From: Clostridia bacterium
GTDB taxonomy: Bacteria > Bacillota_E > RBS10-35 > JAJYVN01
Assembly (NCBI GenBank): GCA_027335515.1
Contig: DAHWHT010000208.1
Coordinates: forward strand, 1 to 28,374
Direction of reading: 5' to 3'
Length of the DNA stretch: 28,374 bases
A program made the translations under genes and the position numbers. Shown here in pieces: positions 7,735 to 15,765 of this stretch (position 1 is its first letter; every line of letters begins with the position of its first letter). The notes beneath the pieces were generated by a model. That model had not been told where the DNA came from. It made no database searches and saw only the letters and a program-made list of their open reading frames with translations.

Positions 7735-8790
7735 TCAGCCGGCGGCCGCCGAGGTCGCGCGGCGGAAGGTGAGCCATTCCACGTGGGTGTGCTCGGGCGG
7801 CAGCGCGGGGGTGGCAAGGCCGTTGACCGTCACGCCGCGCACCCCGGGGGCGTTGGCGACCTCGACGCGCAGCGTCCGGCTCGCCTTCCACGTCACGCTG
7901 CCTCCGGCCGGCAGGGTCAGGGACTGCGCCCGGGTGGACCCGTCGGTCCAGCGGTCGGTCCAGCAGGGCCGCCGGGTGGTGATCCGCACCGCCAGCCCTT
8001 GGGAGGCGGCGGCGGTAAGGACGTAGGTGCCGTGCCAACCATCGGCCTGGTGGACAAAGTGCACCTGAACCGCCGGGCGCGCCCTGGCGGCAGACGCACC
8101 GGCCGCGACCGCCGGCGGATGCTTCGTCGCCGGCGGCCGCGTGGAACCGGAGGACGCGCCGGTCGTGGCCGAAGCCTTCGCCGCAGGGGCCGCGCGGCGG
8201 GCGAAGTAGCCGGCAAGCGCGTAGCTCGCGAAACCCACCGCGACCACGGCCACCCCGCCGATCACCCAGCGCACCAGACCCCGCCGGACCCCCGCGGGGC
8301 CGATCCGGCGGGCGCGAATCCGGGCGCGGGCGGCCCGGATCGCCGCGTCGCGACCCTGAACGGCGCGAGACCCCCGGCGCGGCGCCCCAGCCCGGCGGAC
8401 CGACGTGCGGCGCTTCACATCCGGTGCCGGTCTTGACGGCGGTCGCGCCCGCTCGATGGGGGGGACCGCGTCGGGTTCCGGCGCGGCGGACCCGGAGGCG
8501 CCCTGGGGCGACGCGGCTTCAAGGGATCGCTTGTATTGGGCCACAAGCAGATCGCCCTCCAGCCCGACCGCGTTGGCGTAGGCGCGCACGAAACCCTTGA
8601 CAAAGACATCCCCGGGCAGTTCGGCGCGGAGCCCGGCGTCGATGGCCTCCAGGTATGCGACGCGAATGCGGGTGACCGCCTCGATGTCCTCCAGGCTGCG
8701 GCCTGCCGCCTCGCGGGCCTGACGCAGTCGCTCGCCGACCGCCGCGAGTTCCGGCGATACCCGCCCACCAGACCGCCGGCTTCCCGCCAT
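7735..8790 (-). CDS. RodZ-like protein: HTH_25 domain, one TM helix, DUF4115-like C-terminus
   Basis: A 351-residue bitopic membrane protein. Residues about 10-75 form the RodZ-type helix-turn-helix (GERLRQAREAAGRSLEDIE, TRIRVAYLEAID, PGDVFVKGFVRAYA), which in RodZ binds MreB rather than DNA. An Arg/Pro-rich linker follows, then one transmembrane helix (about residues 172-195) with cytoplasmic positive charges. The outer part has an Ala/Pro/Thr-rich linker and a beta-rich domain like DUF4115 (residues about 250-340). ATG at 8790 has GGAGG about 9 nt upstream. The frame runs further 5', but that region is non-coding or belongs to the opposite gene. Its neighbour dacF supports a role in cell-wall synthesis or cell shape. 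No mreB is in the window. Confidence 0.88.
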   Translation of the reverse strand: MAGSRRSGGRVSPELAAVGERLRQAREAAGRSLEDIEAVTRIRVAYLEAIDAGLRAELPGDVFVKGFVRAYANAVGLEGDLLVAQYKRSLEAASPQGASGSAAPEPDAVPPIERARPPSRPAPDVKRRTSVRRAGAPRRGSRAVQGRDAAIRAARARIRARRIGPAGVRRGLVRWVIGGVAVVAVGFASYALAGYFARRAAPAAKASATTGASSGSTRPPATKHPPAVAAGASAARARPAVQVHFVHQADGWHGTYVLTAAASQGLAVRITTRRPCWTDRWTDGSTRAQSLTLPAGGSVTWKASRTLRVEVANAPGVRGVTVNGLATPALPPEHTHVEWLTFRRATSAAAG

Positions 8791-8946
8791 CGACGCGCCC
8801 CTCCTCCCTGCCCCGCCGCCAGCCGAGGTCCGGTCGTTCCGCCGTGGGTCTTGGCCAGCCGACAGCGGGCCCGCCCCGGTGGGCCTGGCGTCGAGTTCGA
8901 CCCGCTTCGGGGTGCTCCTGCCAGGCCGCCGCGACGCCGAACCGGC

Positions 8947-8952
8947 TACAAT
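8947..8952 (+). promoter_or_regulatory. Possible -10 element upstream of the zinc-ribbon gene
   Basis: TACAAT stands out in an otherwise very GC-rich 240-bp divergent spacer (8791-9030), in the context GGCTACAATACGCC. No good -35 is visible at 16-18 bp upstream. It lies about 80 bp before the TTG start at 9031. Apart from this and the RodZ-like gene's ribosome binding site, I see nothing in the spacer. Confidence 0.35.
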
Positions 8953-9030
8953 ACGCCTGGATCCCGTCGGTCGGTACCGCGGTCGGCCAACACCGCGGGA
9001 CGGCGCGACGCTGAAAGGGCGTGTGCCCGC

Positions 9031-9780
9031 TTGGATGCGAAGGACCGGGGGACGCGCCCCGGCCGCGATCCGCTGGCGGCGGACGCGGGGGGCTACGCGC
9101 TGACCGAAGCGGAACTCCAGGCCGCGCTGGCGGCCGCGGCGGCGGACGGACGTCTGCGCTGCAGCCGCTGCGGCGTCGGGCTGCAACCCGCGCAGGCCCG
9201 GCTGGTGCGCCGGCGCCTTGCCCACCGCTGGGCGACGCTGCCCGTTTGCGCCGGTTGCGCACCGGCCCAGGCACCGCCGGCCGGCCCAGAGGCGGCGACC
9301 GACCCGATGCCTGCGCCCGTGCCCGCATCCGCATCCGGAGTCGTCGTGGCGCGCCTGGGCCGGTTCCTTGGTCGGGCGGCGCTCGCGGCGGTGGTGCTGG
9401 AGGCGGACCCACCGAGCCTCGCGGCCGGTCAGACGCGGCTCGACCTGGAGGACGGGCCGCCGGCCGAGGACTTCGATCCGGACATCGGGCCGATGGTGCG
9501 CGCCCTGCACCAGCAGTATGGGGATGTGCCGGTGCGGCTGCCCAGCGGCTTTGGCGCGCGCCTCACCTGGCACGACGGCGGCCTGCGGCTCTGCCTCCAC
9601 GGCCCCGCCGGGTCGTGGCACGTCGCCGCCGCCGCGGCAGACCTGCCGGCCCTGCGCGCAGCCCGGGCCGCGGCGCGGTATGCGCTGGTCCTGCTTGGCG
9701 CCGACGAACCGCTGGCCGCCCTGCTCTGCCCGGTCGCAGACCTTGTGTTGCCGTCGACCGACCAACCCCCCTGTGCCTGA
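9031..9780 (+). CDS. Uncharacterised protein with a CxxC...CxxC zinc ribbon
   Basis: A 249-residue protein that I do not recognise. An N-terminal helical part (EAELQAALAAAAADG) leads into CSRCG, then about 28 residues with basic side chains, then CAGC. These four cysteines are spaced as in a zinc ribbon. A Pro/Ala-rich linker follows, then an alpha/beta domain with DFDPDIGPMVRALHQQYGDV and a beta-hairpin region (GARLTWHDGGLRLCLHG). There is no signal peptide or clear membrane helix. The TTG at 9031 is the only plausible start between the TACAAT box and the conserved-looking part, and its GAAAGG is rather distant (about 12 nt), so the start is uncertain. It is divergent from the RodZ-like gene and converges on the aminotransferase gene. 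Confidence 0.65.
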   Translation: MDAKDRGTRPGRDPLAADAGGYALTEAELQAALAAAAADGRLRCSRCGVGLQPAQARLVRRRLAHRWATLPVCAGCAPAQAPPAGPEAATDPMPAPVPASASGVVVARLGRFLGRAALAAVVLEADPPSLAAGQTRLDLEDGPPAEDFDPDIGPMVRALHQQYGDVPVRLPSGFGARLTWHDGGLRLCLHGPAGSWHVAAAAADLPALRAARAAARYALVLLGADEPLAALLCPVADLVLPSTDQPPCA

Positions 9781-9781
9781 C

Positions 9782-9797
9782 CGGCGGACGCCCGCCG
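9782..9797. terminator. Hairpin between convergent genes
   Basis: CGGCGG/CCGCCG stem with a 4-nt ACGC loop, filling the 22-bp gap between the stop of the zinc-ribbon gene (9780) and the stop of the aminotransferase gene (9803). It could serve both strands. No T tract. Confidence 0.35.
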
Positions 9798-9802
9798 CAG
9801 CC

Positions 9803-11137
9803 TCACCCTCCGACGTCGGCGGCCTGCAGTTCGGCGGCAAGCTCGTCGGCCTCCGTGGCCGCGCCGCGCAGCGCCTCCAGGACGAAGTCCAACTGCGCCA
9901 CCGTCAGGACGGCCGGCGGCATCAACCGCAGGACGCGCGGTTGGTTGAGCGAATGGACCACCAACACCCCCGCCTCCAACAGACGGCTGAGCATCCACCC
10001 GCCCAAACCCTCGCTGCGCAACTCGATGCCCCACAGCAACCCGATCCCGCGCACCGCCGCGATACTCCGCGGATGCGCCCGCGCCAAGCGCTCCAGTTCC
10101 GGGCCGATGCGTTCCCCGAGCGCGCGGGCCCGCCCGCACAGGTCCTCCTGGTCGATCGCCTCCAGGGCCGCGAGCGCCGCCGCGCACGCCAGGGGACTGC
10201 CGCCAAACGTGGAGGTGTGCAGGAAGGGGTTTTCGTCGAACGGCCGCCAGCAGGCCTCCGTCGCCAGCGTGGCGCCAATCGGCATCACACCGCCACCCAG
10301 GGACTTGGCCAGGGTCACGATGTCGGGCCGCACCGCGTCGCGGCTGCAGGCAAACAGCGCCCCGGTGCGCCCCATGCCCGTCTGCACCTCGTCCAGAATC
10401 AGCAGAACACCGTGGCGGTCGCAGGCCGCCCGCGCGGCCGCGAGGTAGCCCTCCGGGGGCACCACCACCCCGGCCTCGCCCTGGATGGGTTCGAGCAGCA
10501 CCGCGGCCAGGCCTCCGGGCTGACGGACCGCCCGTTCGACATCGGCCCGGAGCGCGGCCGCGTCCCCGTAGGGCACGTGCGTGAACCCTTCCAGAAGGGG
10601 TTGGAACGGGTCGCGGTACATGGCCTTGCCGGTGGCGCTCAGGGCGCCCAGGGTCTTGCCGTGGAAGCCGCCGTCCGCCGCCAGCACGCCGGCGCGCCCG
10701 GTGGCCGCCCGCGCCAGCTTCAACGCCGCCTCCACCGCCTCCGCGCCGGAGTTCGAAAAGAAGGCATACGCCAACCCGGGCGGGGCGGCCGCCGCGAGCC
10801 GCGCCGCGAGTTCCGCCTGACCGGCGTGGGCCAGTAGCCGCGTGGACTGGGCCAGCACCGCGGCCTGATGCTGCACCGCCGCCACGACGCGCGGGTGGCT
10901 GTGGCCGTGGACGAACATGCCGTAGCCGCCGCAGTCGACATACTCGCGGCCGTGGGCATCGCGCACAACGGCACCATGCGCCTCCCACTCGACGGTCGTC
11001 AGCCCCATAAAGCGCATCACCCGCGCCAGGGCCGTGCCGACGTGGCGCTCAAAATCGCCCAGGACGCCCTCGGCCAGGGCGTCCGCATCCTGCGGCAGGG
11101 GCCGGGTCCATTCCCCACCGCCCGGCACCGTGCGCAT
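9803..11137 (-). CDS. Class III PLP aminotransferase, putrescine/ornithine-type
   Basis: A 444-residue fold-type I, class III aminotransferase. The PLP-binding lysine is K278 (TLAKSLGGG) and the pyridine-nitrogen Asp is D249 (LDEVQTGMGRTG). The phosphate site is NSGAEAVEAALKLAR, with FHGKTLGALSATG after it. The N-terminal motif TTVEWEAHGA and the SGYG-like block GGYGMFVHGHSHP resemble PatA/YgjG putrescine aminotransferases most closely; ornithine, GABA or acetylornithine are also possible donors. The protein is cytosolic, with no unusual insertions. ATG 11137 has AAGGGG 8 nt upstream. It starts 13 bp after the aroA stop, so the two genes are almost certainly cotranscribed, although no pathway link is evident. 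Confidence 0.88.
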   Translation of the reverse strand: MRTVPGGGEWTRPLPQDADALAEGVLGDFERHVGTALARVMRFMGLTTVEWEAHGAVVRDAHGREYVDCGGYGMFVHGHSHPRVVAAVQHQAAVLAQSTRLLAHAGQAELAARLAAAAPPGLAYAFFSNSGAEAVEAALKLARAATGRAGVLAADGGFHGKTLGALSATGKAMYRDPFQPLLEGFTHVPYGDAAALRADVERAVRQPGGLAAVLLEPIQGEAGVVVPPEGYLAAARAACDRHGVLLILDEVQTGMGRTGALFACSRDAVRPDIVTLAKSLGGGVMPIGATLATEACWRPFDENPFLHTSTFGGSPLACAAALAALEAIDQEDLCGRARALGERIGPELERLARAHPRSIAAVRGIGLLWGIELRSEGLGGWMLSRLLEAGVLVVHSLNQPRVLRLMPPAVLTVAQLDFVLEALRGAATEADELAAELQAADVGG

Positions 11138-11150
11138 CGGACCACCCCTT

Positions 11151-12500
11151 CTAACCGACCGCTCGCTCCAGTTCCTGAAAGAACCCCGGAAACGTCTTGG
11201 AAACGCAGCCCGGATCGGCGATGGCCACACCCGGTCGACGCAGCCCGGCCAAGGCAAAGCTCATCGCCATCCGGTGGTCGCCGTAGGTCCGCACCCGCAC
11301 CGGCCCGACCGCCTCCGGGGGCAGCGGCCAGACCGTGAACCCGTCGGGCCGCTCCTGGCAGCGCGCGCCCAGCCGGCGCAGTTCCGCCACGGCGGCGGCG
11401 ATGCGGTCGGATTCCTGCAACCGGATGTGGGCGACGTTGCGGACCTCGCACGGTCCATCGGCAAACAGCCCGAGCGCGGCCAGGGTGAGCACCTGATCCC
11501 CCATCGCGCTCATGTCGCGGCCCACCGCCCGCAGGCGGCCACCGTCCGGACCCTGCACCACCGCGCCCCCGTCCGCGGCGATCGACACCCGACAGCCCAT
11601 CGCCTCCAGCACGTCGAGGAAGGCCGCGTCGCCCTGCAGCCGGCTGCGACCGATGCCCGGCGTGTGCACGCGCCCCCCGCTCAGCGCCGCCAGCGACCAA
11701 AAGTAGGCGGCGGCGGACGCATCGGGCTCAATGGCGTACGTGCCGGGACGATAGGCCGCACCCGCCGGCACCCGAAAGCGCCCGGGCCCCGGGGACGCGC
11801 ACGCCACCCCGAAGACGGCCATCAGCCCGGCGGTCATCGCCACGTGCGGCAGGGCGGCCCGCTGGCTTTCGACGGTCAGCTCCAGGTCCCGGCGGGCAAA
11901 GGGACCGGCCATCAACAGGCCGGACGCCGGCTGCGAGGTGTCGTCCGCGCCGATCGCCAGGTCTCCGCCGGCCAGGCCCCCCGCGCCGTGCACGGTCCAG
12001 GGCAGGTCCGGACCGCCGTCAATCCGCACCCCCTGATCGCGCAGCGCCTGCCACAACACACCCATGGGGCGCTGCCGCAGGCGCGCGCCGCCGTCGAGCC
12101 GGTAGCGGCCACGCCCCAGGGCCATGTACGGGGCAAGAAAGCGCGCCGTCGTACCCGAAAGCCGCGCATCCACCTCGGCGGACGCCGCCCGGGGCCCGCC
12201 CCCGGGCCCTTCCACCACCAGGACGCGGCCGTCTTCCTCGCTGCGCACCGCCACGCCCAGCGCCACCAGCCCATCGGCACAGGCGGCGGTGTCGTCGCTT
12301 TGCAGGGCACCCTCCAGCCGCGAGCGGCCGGCGGCGAGCGCGGCCAGGATCAGGGCGCGGTTGGTCAGGCTCTTGCTGCCCGGGATCCGCACGCCTGCGT
12401 CGACGCGCTGGCGCAAAGCGAGCGGCCGTATGGCCCGGGCCCCTCCGCCCTGCGCGTCTTCGCCCGCCATCTCCATGTCGCGCGCGGGGCCGCCGGGCAC
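11151..12500 (-). CDS. aroA: 3-phosphoshikimate 1-carboxyvinyltransferase (EPSP synthase)
   Basis: A 449-residue shikimate-pathway enzyme that transfers the enolpyruvyl group of PEP to shikimate-3-phosphate. Visible signatures are PGSKSLTNRAL near residue 40, the SGTTARFL loop (equivalent to the GNAGT PEP loop), the first-half RQRPMGVL, the DDTSQPASGLL site (like SSQ/SSQF), IEPDASAAAYFW, RLQESDRIAA and GDHRMAMSF near the end. All fit a functional, full-length enzyme. The GTG at 12500 is chosen because AGAGGGGGAG lies just upstream; ATG at 12476 is the alternative and has no close ribosome binding site. The gene lies 47 bp after the SLH-protein gene and 13 bp before the aminotransferase gene, all on the minus strand. 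Confidence 0.95.
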   Translation of the reverse strand: MPGGPARDMEMAGEDAQGGGARAIRPLALRQRVDAGVRIPGSKSLTNRALILAALAAGRSRLEGALQSDDTAACADGLVALGVAVRSEEDGRVLVVEGPGGGPRAASAEVDARLSGTTARFLAPYMALGRGRYRLDGGARLRQRPMGVLWQALRDQGVRIDGGPDLPWTVHGAGGLAGGDLAIGADDTSQPASGLLMAGPFARRDLELTVESQRAALPHVAMTAGLMAVFGVACASPGPGRFRVPAGAAYRPGTYAIEPDASAAAYFWSLAALSGGRVHTPGIGRSRLQGDAAFLDVLEAMGCRVSIAADGGAVVQGPDGGRLRAVGRDMSAMGDQVLTLAALGLFADGPCEVRNVAHIRLQESDRIAAAVAELRRLGARCQERPDGFTVWPLPPEAVGPVRVRTYGDHRMAMSFALAGLRRPGVAIADPGCVSKTFPGFFQELERAVG

Positions 12501-12547
12501 CCGCTCCCCCTCTTTCGTCCCAACGTCTTGGCGCCTGAGCCCGCGGC

Positions 12548-14416
12548 CTACCCCTGCTTCAGATGCAGCGCGCGCATGACCAGCACCGCCGCCTGGGCAC
12601 GCGTCATCGCACTGCGCGGGTGCAGGGCGCCGGTCGCGCCACCGCGTACCAGCCCGAGCAGCACGGCCCGCGCAAACCAAGGTGCGTCGGGCGCCGCCAC
12701 CCGATTGCCGCCTGGATACGGCGCCAGGATGCCGGCCACCTGCGCCGCGGGCACGGCGGGCCACCCATAGGACCGCACCAGCCAGGCAACCGCCTGCTGC
12801 CGCTGCAGCGGCCGTCCCGGGTGGAACCGGCCGTGGGGGGTAACCCCGGGCAGGAGGTTGCCCACCGCGTCCACGAACGGGGCGGCCCACGAGGTCTGAG
12901 GCACATCGGCAAAGCCGTTGCGGCCGGGGCCAAACAGCGGCGTGCGCAACCCGGTCGCGAGCATCCGCGCCATCTCCGCCCGGGTGACCTTGGCGTTGGG
13001 CCGGAACCGCCCGTCGGGGTAGCCGCCGACGACGCCGTGGCGCACCGCCGCGGCGATACCGGCGCGCGCCCAGCTGCTCAGGGTGTCCACAAAGACACCC
13101 GAGACGCGCGGTACGGGAACAAAGGCCGCGTTGCGCCAAACCTGCAGGGACGACAGCACCAGGGTCGGGCTCTGCGCGTCGATCTCCAGCCCCCCGCTGC
13201 GGGGCCCCGCCACCCGCGACGCCCACGCCGCGCCCGGCCGCAGCGTGGTCAGCACCTTGCCGCCCGCGACCTGCACGGTGTATGGGCCGGCGGAGGCCTG
13301 CGGCGCCAGGGCCAGGCGCAGTTGCAGGCTCGCGCCGGCCGTGAAGTCAAGGGCGGTGAAGTTGCCGAAGGCGGGGCTCGGCCAGGGAAGGCGCCAGCGC
13401 ACCCAGTCGGCCGCCGCGAACGGCGAGTGGTTCGGCTGCGACGGCAGGCCGCTCCAAAAACGCAGCAGGGCGCGGCGCTGGGCGGCGGTCGGCGGCGGGC
13501 AGGCCGCCTGGTAGCCGAGCCCGCCCGGGTGACGAAACACGAAGGCGAAGTCCTCGGCAAAGCACTCCGGGGTCTGCTGGGCCCAGGGATACAGGGTCGG
13601 GTCGTGCCAGCGCAGGCCGCGAATCGCCAGGTAGGTACGCCAGAAGGCCGAAAGCGGCTGACCGCCTGCGGTGGTGTCGTAGCCGCCGTAGCGGAAATGC
13701 ATCGTATGCGCCAGTTCGTGGTACAGCACGTGGCGCAGATGCGGTTGGGCGTCGGCCGCCAGCCAGACGCGAATACCGGGACCGTACACGTCCGTGACCC
13801 CGTACTCCTGTGGCAGGCGGTAGGGCATCAGAAAGATGCGGTCTCCGGCAAACAGCGCCCCCGAAAGCGGCAGAGCGGCGATCAGGGCGCCAATCCGCGC
13901 CGGGGTCTGCACGTCCGGCCGGCGGTGGCTCCCGACCGCCGGGGTGGCATCCCGGTAGCCAAGGTCCGCGAACTTTGGATAGCCGCGCCGCGGCCCGACG
14001 CCCAGCCGGAACAACAGCGCCCGCTCCCGCGCCCAAAGGGCAAGGTCCAATACGTGCAGCACCGCGCTGGGGCCCGGCGGGTAGACGACCACCCCGTCCG
14101 CCTGCGGCTGACCCGCCGAGGTGTACAGCGCCGCCCGCAGGTCGGCGATGGCCAGCCACTGGTTGTAAAGCAGGCGCAGACCGGCGGGCCCGCGGGGATG
14201 CAGGGCGGCGAACTGGCGCGCGTCCAGCCGGTACCAGGCGCCCGGAGTGAGGCTGCGGCCATAGAAGAGGTCGATCCGGCCCGTCGAAACGAACCCGGAG
14301 GCCCCTGGCGGCAGGGCCGCACCCGCGGCGCGCGCCACCGGCGACCCAACCAACAGGGCACACAGCAACACGGCGACGGCTGGCGGGACGCGCCGCGCCC
14401 GACCCGAGCCCCCCAT
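12548..14416 (-). CDS. Secreted putative zinc metallopeptidase with three SLH repeats
   Basis: A 622-residue exported protein. Residues 1-30 are a Sec signal peptide (basic start, hydrophobic core, cleavage near VARA/A). The N-terminal domain carries H233-E-L-A-H237 in YHELAHTMHF, the gluzincin/zincin motif. A glutamate in TPECFAEDF (E284 or E288, 47-51 residues later) is the likely third zinc ligand, as in peptidase-like families where an ExxE/D helix follows. A beta-rich region (about 355-440) follows, then three SLH repeats (about 442-490, 500-551 and 556-618; for example FVDT...GYPDGRFRPNAKVTRAEM) that should anchor it to the cell wall. ATG 14416 has GGAAGGGG 10 nt upstream. Substrate unknown; a structural role with a vestigial active site cannot be excluded. 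It is divergent from bioY. Confidence 0.85.
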   Translation of the reverse strand: MGGSGRARRVPPAVAVLLCALLVGSPVARAAGAALPPGASGFVSTGRIDLFYGRSLTPGAWYRLDARQFAALHPRGPAGLRLLYNQWLAIADLRAALYTSAGQPQADGVVVYPPGPSAVLHVLDLALWARERALLFRLGVGPRRGYPKFADLGYRDATPAVGSHRRPDVQTPARIGALIAALPLSGALFAGDRIFLMPYRLPQEYGVTDVYGPGIRVWLAADAQPHLRHVLYHELAHTMHFRYGGYDTTAGGQPLSAFWRTYLAIRGLRWHDPTLYPWAQQTPECFAEDFAFVFRHPGGLGYQAACPPPTAAQRRALLRFWSGLPSQPNHSPFAAADWVRWRLPWPSPAFGNFTALDFTAGASLQLRLALAPQASAGPYTVQVAGGKVLTTLRPGAAWASRVAGPRSGGLEIDAQSPTLVLSSLQVWRNAAFVPVPRVSGVFVDTLSSWARAGIAAAVRHGVVGGYPDGRFRPNAKVTRAEMARMLATGLRTPLFGPGRNGFADVPQTSWAAPFVDAVGNLLPGVTPHGRFHPGRPLQRQQAVAWLVRSYGWPAVPAAQVAGILAPYPGGNRVAAPDAPWFARAVLLGLVRGGATGALHPRSAMTRAQAAVLVMRALHLKQG

Positions 14417-14556
14417 GCACCACAATCCCCTTCCGACTTGCCGCGAGCCAGGGGCCCAGGCCATCCGGCCCAAGATTCGCGGCCAAGCGGCCTTTTTCCC
14501 TCTGTCCACCAACGGGTACCGGCGCGGCAGCAGGAACCGGACGGCAGCCGCCGTAA

Positions 14557-14589
14557 CCGTAAACCCAGAAAAGCGTCGTGGGTTTACAA
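14557..14589 (+). promoter_or_regulatory. BirA-type biotin operator upstream of bioY
   Basis: CCGTAAACC (14557-14565), 15-bp spacer, GGTTTACAA (14581-14589). The second half matches the BirA half-site exactly and the first matches 7 of 9. Read without reference to the consensus, GTAAACCCA and TGGGTTTAC form a perfect 9-bp inverted repeat with an 11-bp centre. It is AT-rich against the background and ends 28 bp before the bioY start, where BirA-biotinyl-AMP binding would block transcription. The rest of the divergent spacer (14417-14556) shows only a GGCC-AAGC-GGCC element followed by TTTTT at about 14482-14496. Confidence 0.75.
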
Positions 14590-14617
14590 CCCGCGCCGAC
14601 TGGAGGGATCCCTGCCC

Positions 14618-15154
14618 GTGCGTCTGCGTCGTCTGGCCCTTGCGGCCCTGCTCGCCGCCCTGACCGCCGTCTGCGCCCAGATCGCCCTGCCCAACCCCCT
14701 GCTGCCCGGGGTGCCGTTCACGCTGCAGATCTTCGCCGTCTGCCTGACGGGCGCGCTGCTGCCGCCCCGCTGGGCCTTCGCATCCCAGGCGGTGTACCTG
14801 CTGCTCGGCGCGATGGGGCTTGCGGTGTTCGCGGGCGGCGGCGCCGGTCCGGCGGTCCTCTTCAGCATGGTGGGCGGGTTCCTGTGGGCCTACCCCCCGG
14901 CGGCGGCGGTCTGCGCCTGGATCGCGGGCGGCCGGCGCGCCTACCTGCGGCTCGCCACGGCCGAGGTCGTCGGCATCGCGGTCGTCTACGCCGGGGGGCT
15001 GGCCGGGATGGTGCTGTTTGGGCACCTGCCGCTCAACGGCCGCACCGTTTTGGGGCTGGCGAGCTTCCTGCCCTGGGACGTGCTCAAGGCACTCCTGGCG
15101 GCCGCCGTCGCCCTGCGCCTGCGCGTCGCCGTCCCGGAGGCGGCCGGCTCGTGA
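14618..15154 (+). CDS. bioY: BioY, biotin-binding S component of an ECF transporter
   Basis: A 178-residue integral membrane protein with about six hydrophobic helices. It contains the BioY-type N-terminal half (LPNPLLPGVPFTLQIFAV) and the LTGALLPPRWAFASQAVYLLLGAMGLAVFAGG pattern in pieces, a biotin-contact region in this family. The usual PTGGYL-like segment reads SMVGGFLWAY, so it is a somewhat divergent member. It captures biotin for uptake, either alone or with a shared EcfA/EcfT module; no EcfA/T genes are in the window. GTG 14618 has GGAGGG about 9 nt upstream. The BirA-type operator just 5' predicts repression when biotin is sufficient. The stop overlaps the next start (GTGA, 15151-15154), so the next gene is translationally coupled. 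Confidence 0.9.
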   Translation: MRLRRLALAALLAALTAVCAQIALPNPLLPGVPFTLQIFAVCLTGALLPPRWAFASQAVYLLLGAMGLAVFAGGGAGPAVLFSMVGGFLWAYPPAAAVCAWIAGGRRAYLRLATAEVVGIAVVYAGGLAGMVLFGHLPLNGRTVLGLASFLPWDVLKALLAAAVALRLRVAVPEAAGS

Positions 15155-15765
15155 GCAACCCACGCCTGCCCCCGGGACAGGTGGAGGCTGCCGGCTGGCC
15201 GGTCCTCCACCACGGGTCCGTCCCGGAGGGACCCGATCCCTGGCATCTGGATCTGGTCGGCGCGGTGGAGCGGCCAAGGCGCTGCACACTGGCGGAACTC
15301 GCCGGCCTGCAGGCGCGGACCCAAACGGCCGATGTCCATTGCGTCACCGGCTGGTCCGTGCTCGGACGGACGTGGACCGGAGCCGACTTCGCCCTCCTGG
15401 AATCCCTGGTGCGGCCCAAGCCGCAGGCACGCCACCTGATGGCCCACGCCGCAGGGGGCTGGTCCACCAACCTTGCGCTGGCCGACGCCCGCCGCCCGGG
15501 CGTGTCCGTCGTCTGGGCAACCGACGCTGCCCCGCTGCCGCGCGCCCACGGCGGACCCCTGCGGCTGCTCGTCCCCCACCTCTACTTCTGGAAGAGCTGC
15601 AAATGGCTCGTGGCCCTGGAGTGGATGGTCGACGACCGCCCCGGCTTTTGGGAGCGCGATACCGTCTACACCGAGATGGACCCGTGGCGGGCGGTGCGCG
15701 GCCGGCCGCTCGCCGAGGTTCTTCAATCGTCCCCGGCGTCACGGCGTTCGACCCGGACGCCGTGA
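15151..15765 (+). CDS. Sulfite-oxidase-like molybdopterin-dependent oxidoreductase
   Basis: A 204-residue protein of the Oxidored_molyb fold (COG2041, YedY/sulfite-oxidase superfamily), the short cytosolic type without a signal peptide or dimerisation domain. The Mo-ligating cysteine is C64 in DVHCVTGWS. Other family blocks are WPVLHHGSVP near residue 16, AAGGWSTNL, HGGPLRLLVPHLYFWKSCKW (substrate and cofactor region) and DRPGFWERD. Its physiological substrate is not known for this subgroup. GTG 15151 overlaps the bioY stop by 4 bp (GTGA), implying coupled translation and biotin-responsive expression. The last codons, after about residue 190, overlap the end of the convergent TIM-barrel/DUF6624 gene by 43 bp and look non-homologous, a likely recent extension of the C-terminus. 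Confidence 0.85.
   Translation: MSNPRLPPGQVEAAGWPVLHHGSVPEGPDPWHLDLVGAVERPRRCTLAELAGLQARTQTADVHCVTGWSVLGRTWTGADFALLESLVRPKPQARHLMAHAAGGWSTNLALADARRPGVSVVWATDAAPLPRAHGGPLRLLVPHLYFWKSCKWLVALEWMVDDRPGFWERDTVYTEMDPWRAVRGRPLAEVLQSSPASRRSTRTP

Noticed and set aside
8791..9840. N-terminal extension of the RodZ-like frame
   Set aside because: A good ribosome binding site and the HTH domain both place the start at 8790; the extension is opposite the zinc-ribbon gene.
12501..13226. 5' extension of the aroA frame into the SLH-protein gene
   Set aside because: Same strand, different frame from the SLH repeats; no EPSP synthase similarity beyond 12500.
12563..14600. Long plus-strand frame preceding bioY
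   Set aside because: Antisense to the SLH metallopeptidase-like gene; low-complexity translation and no ribosome binding site.
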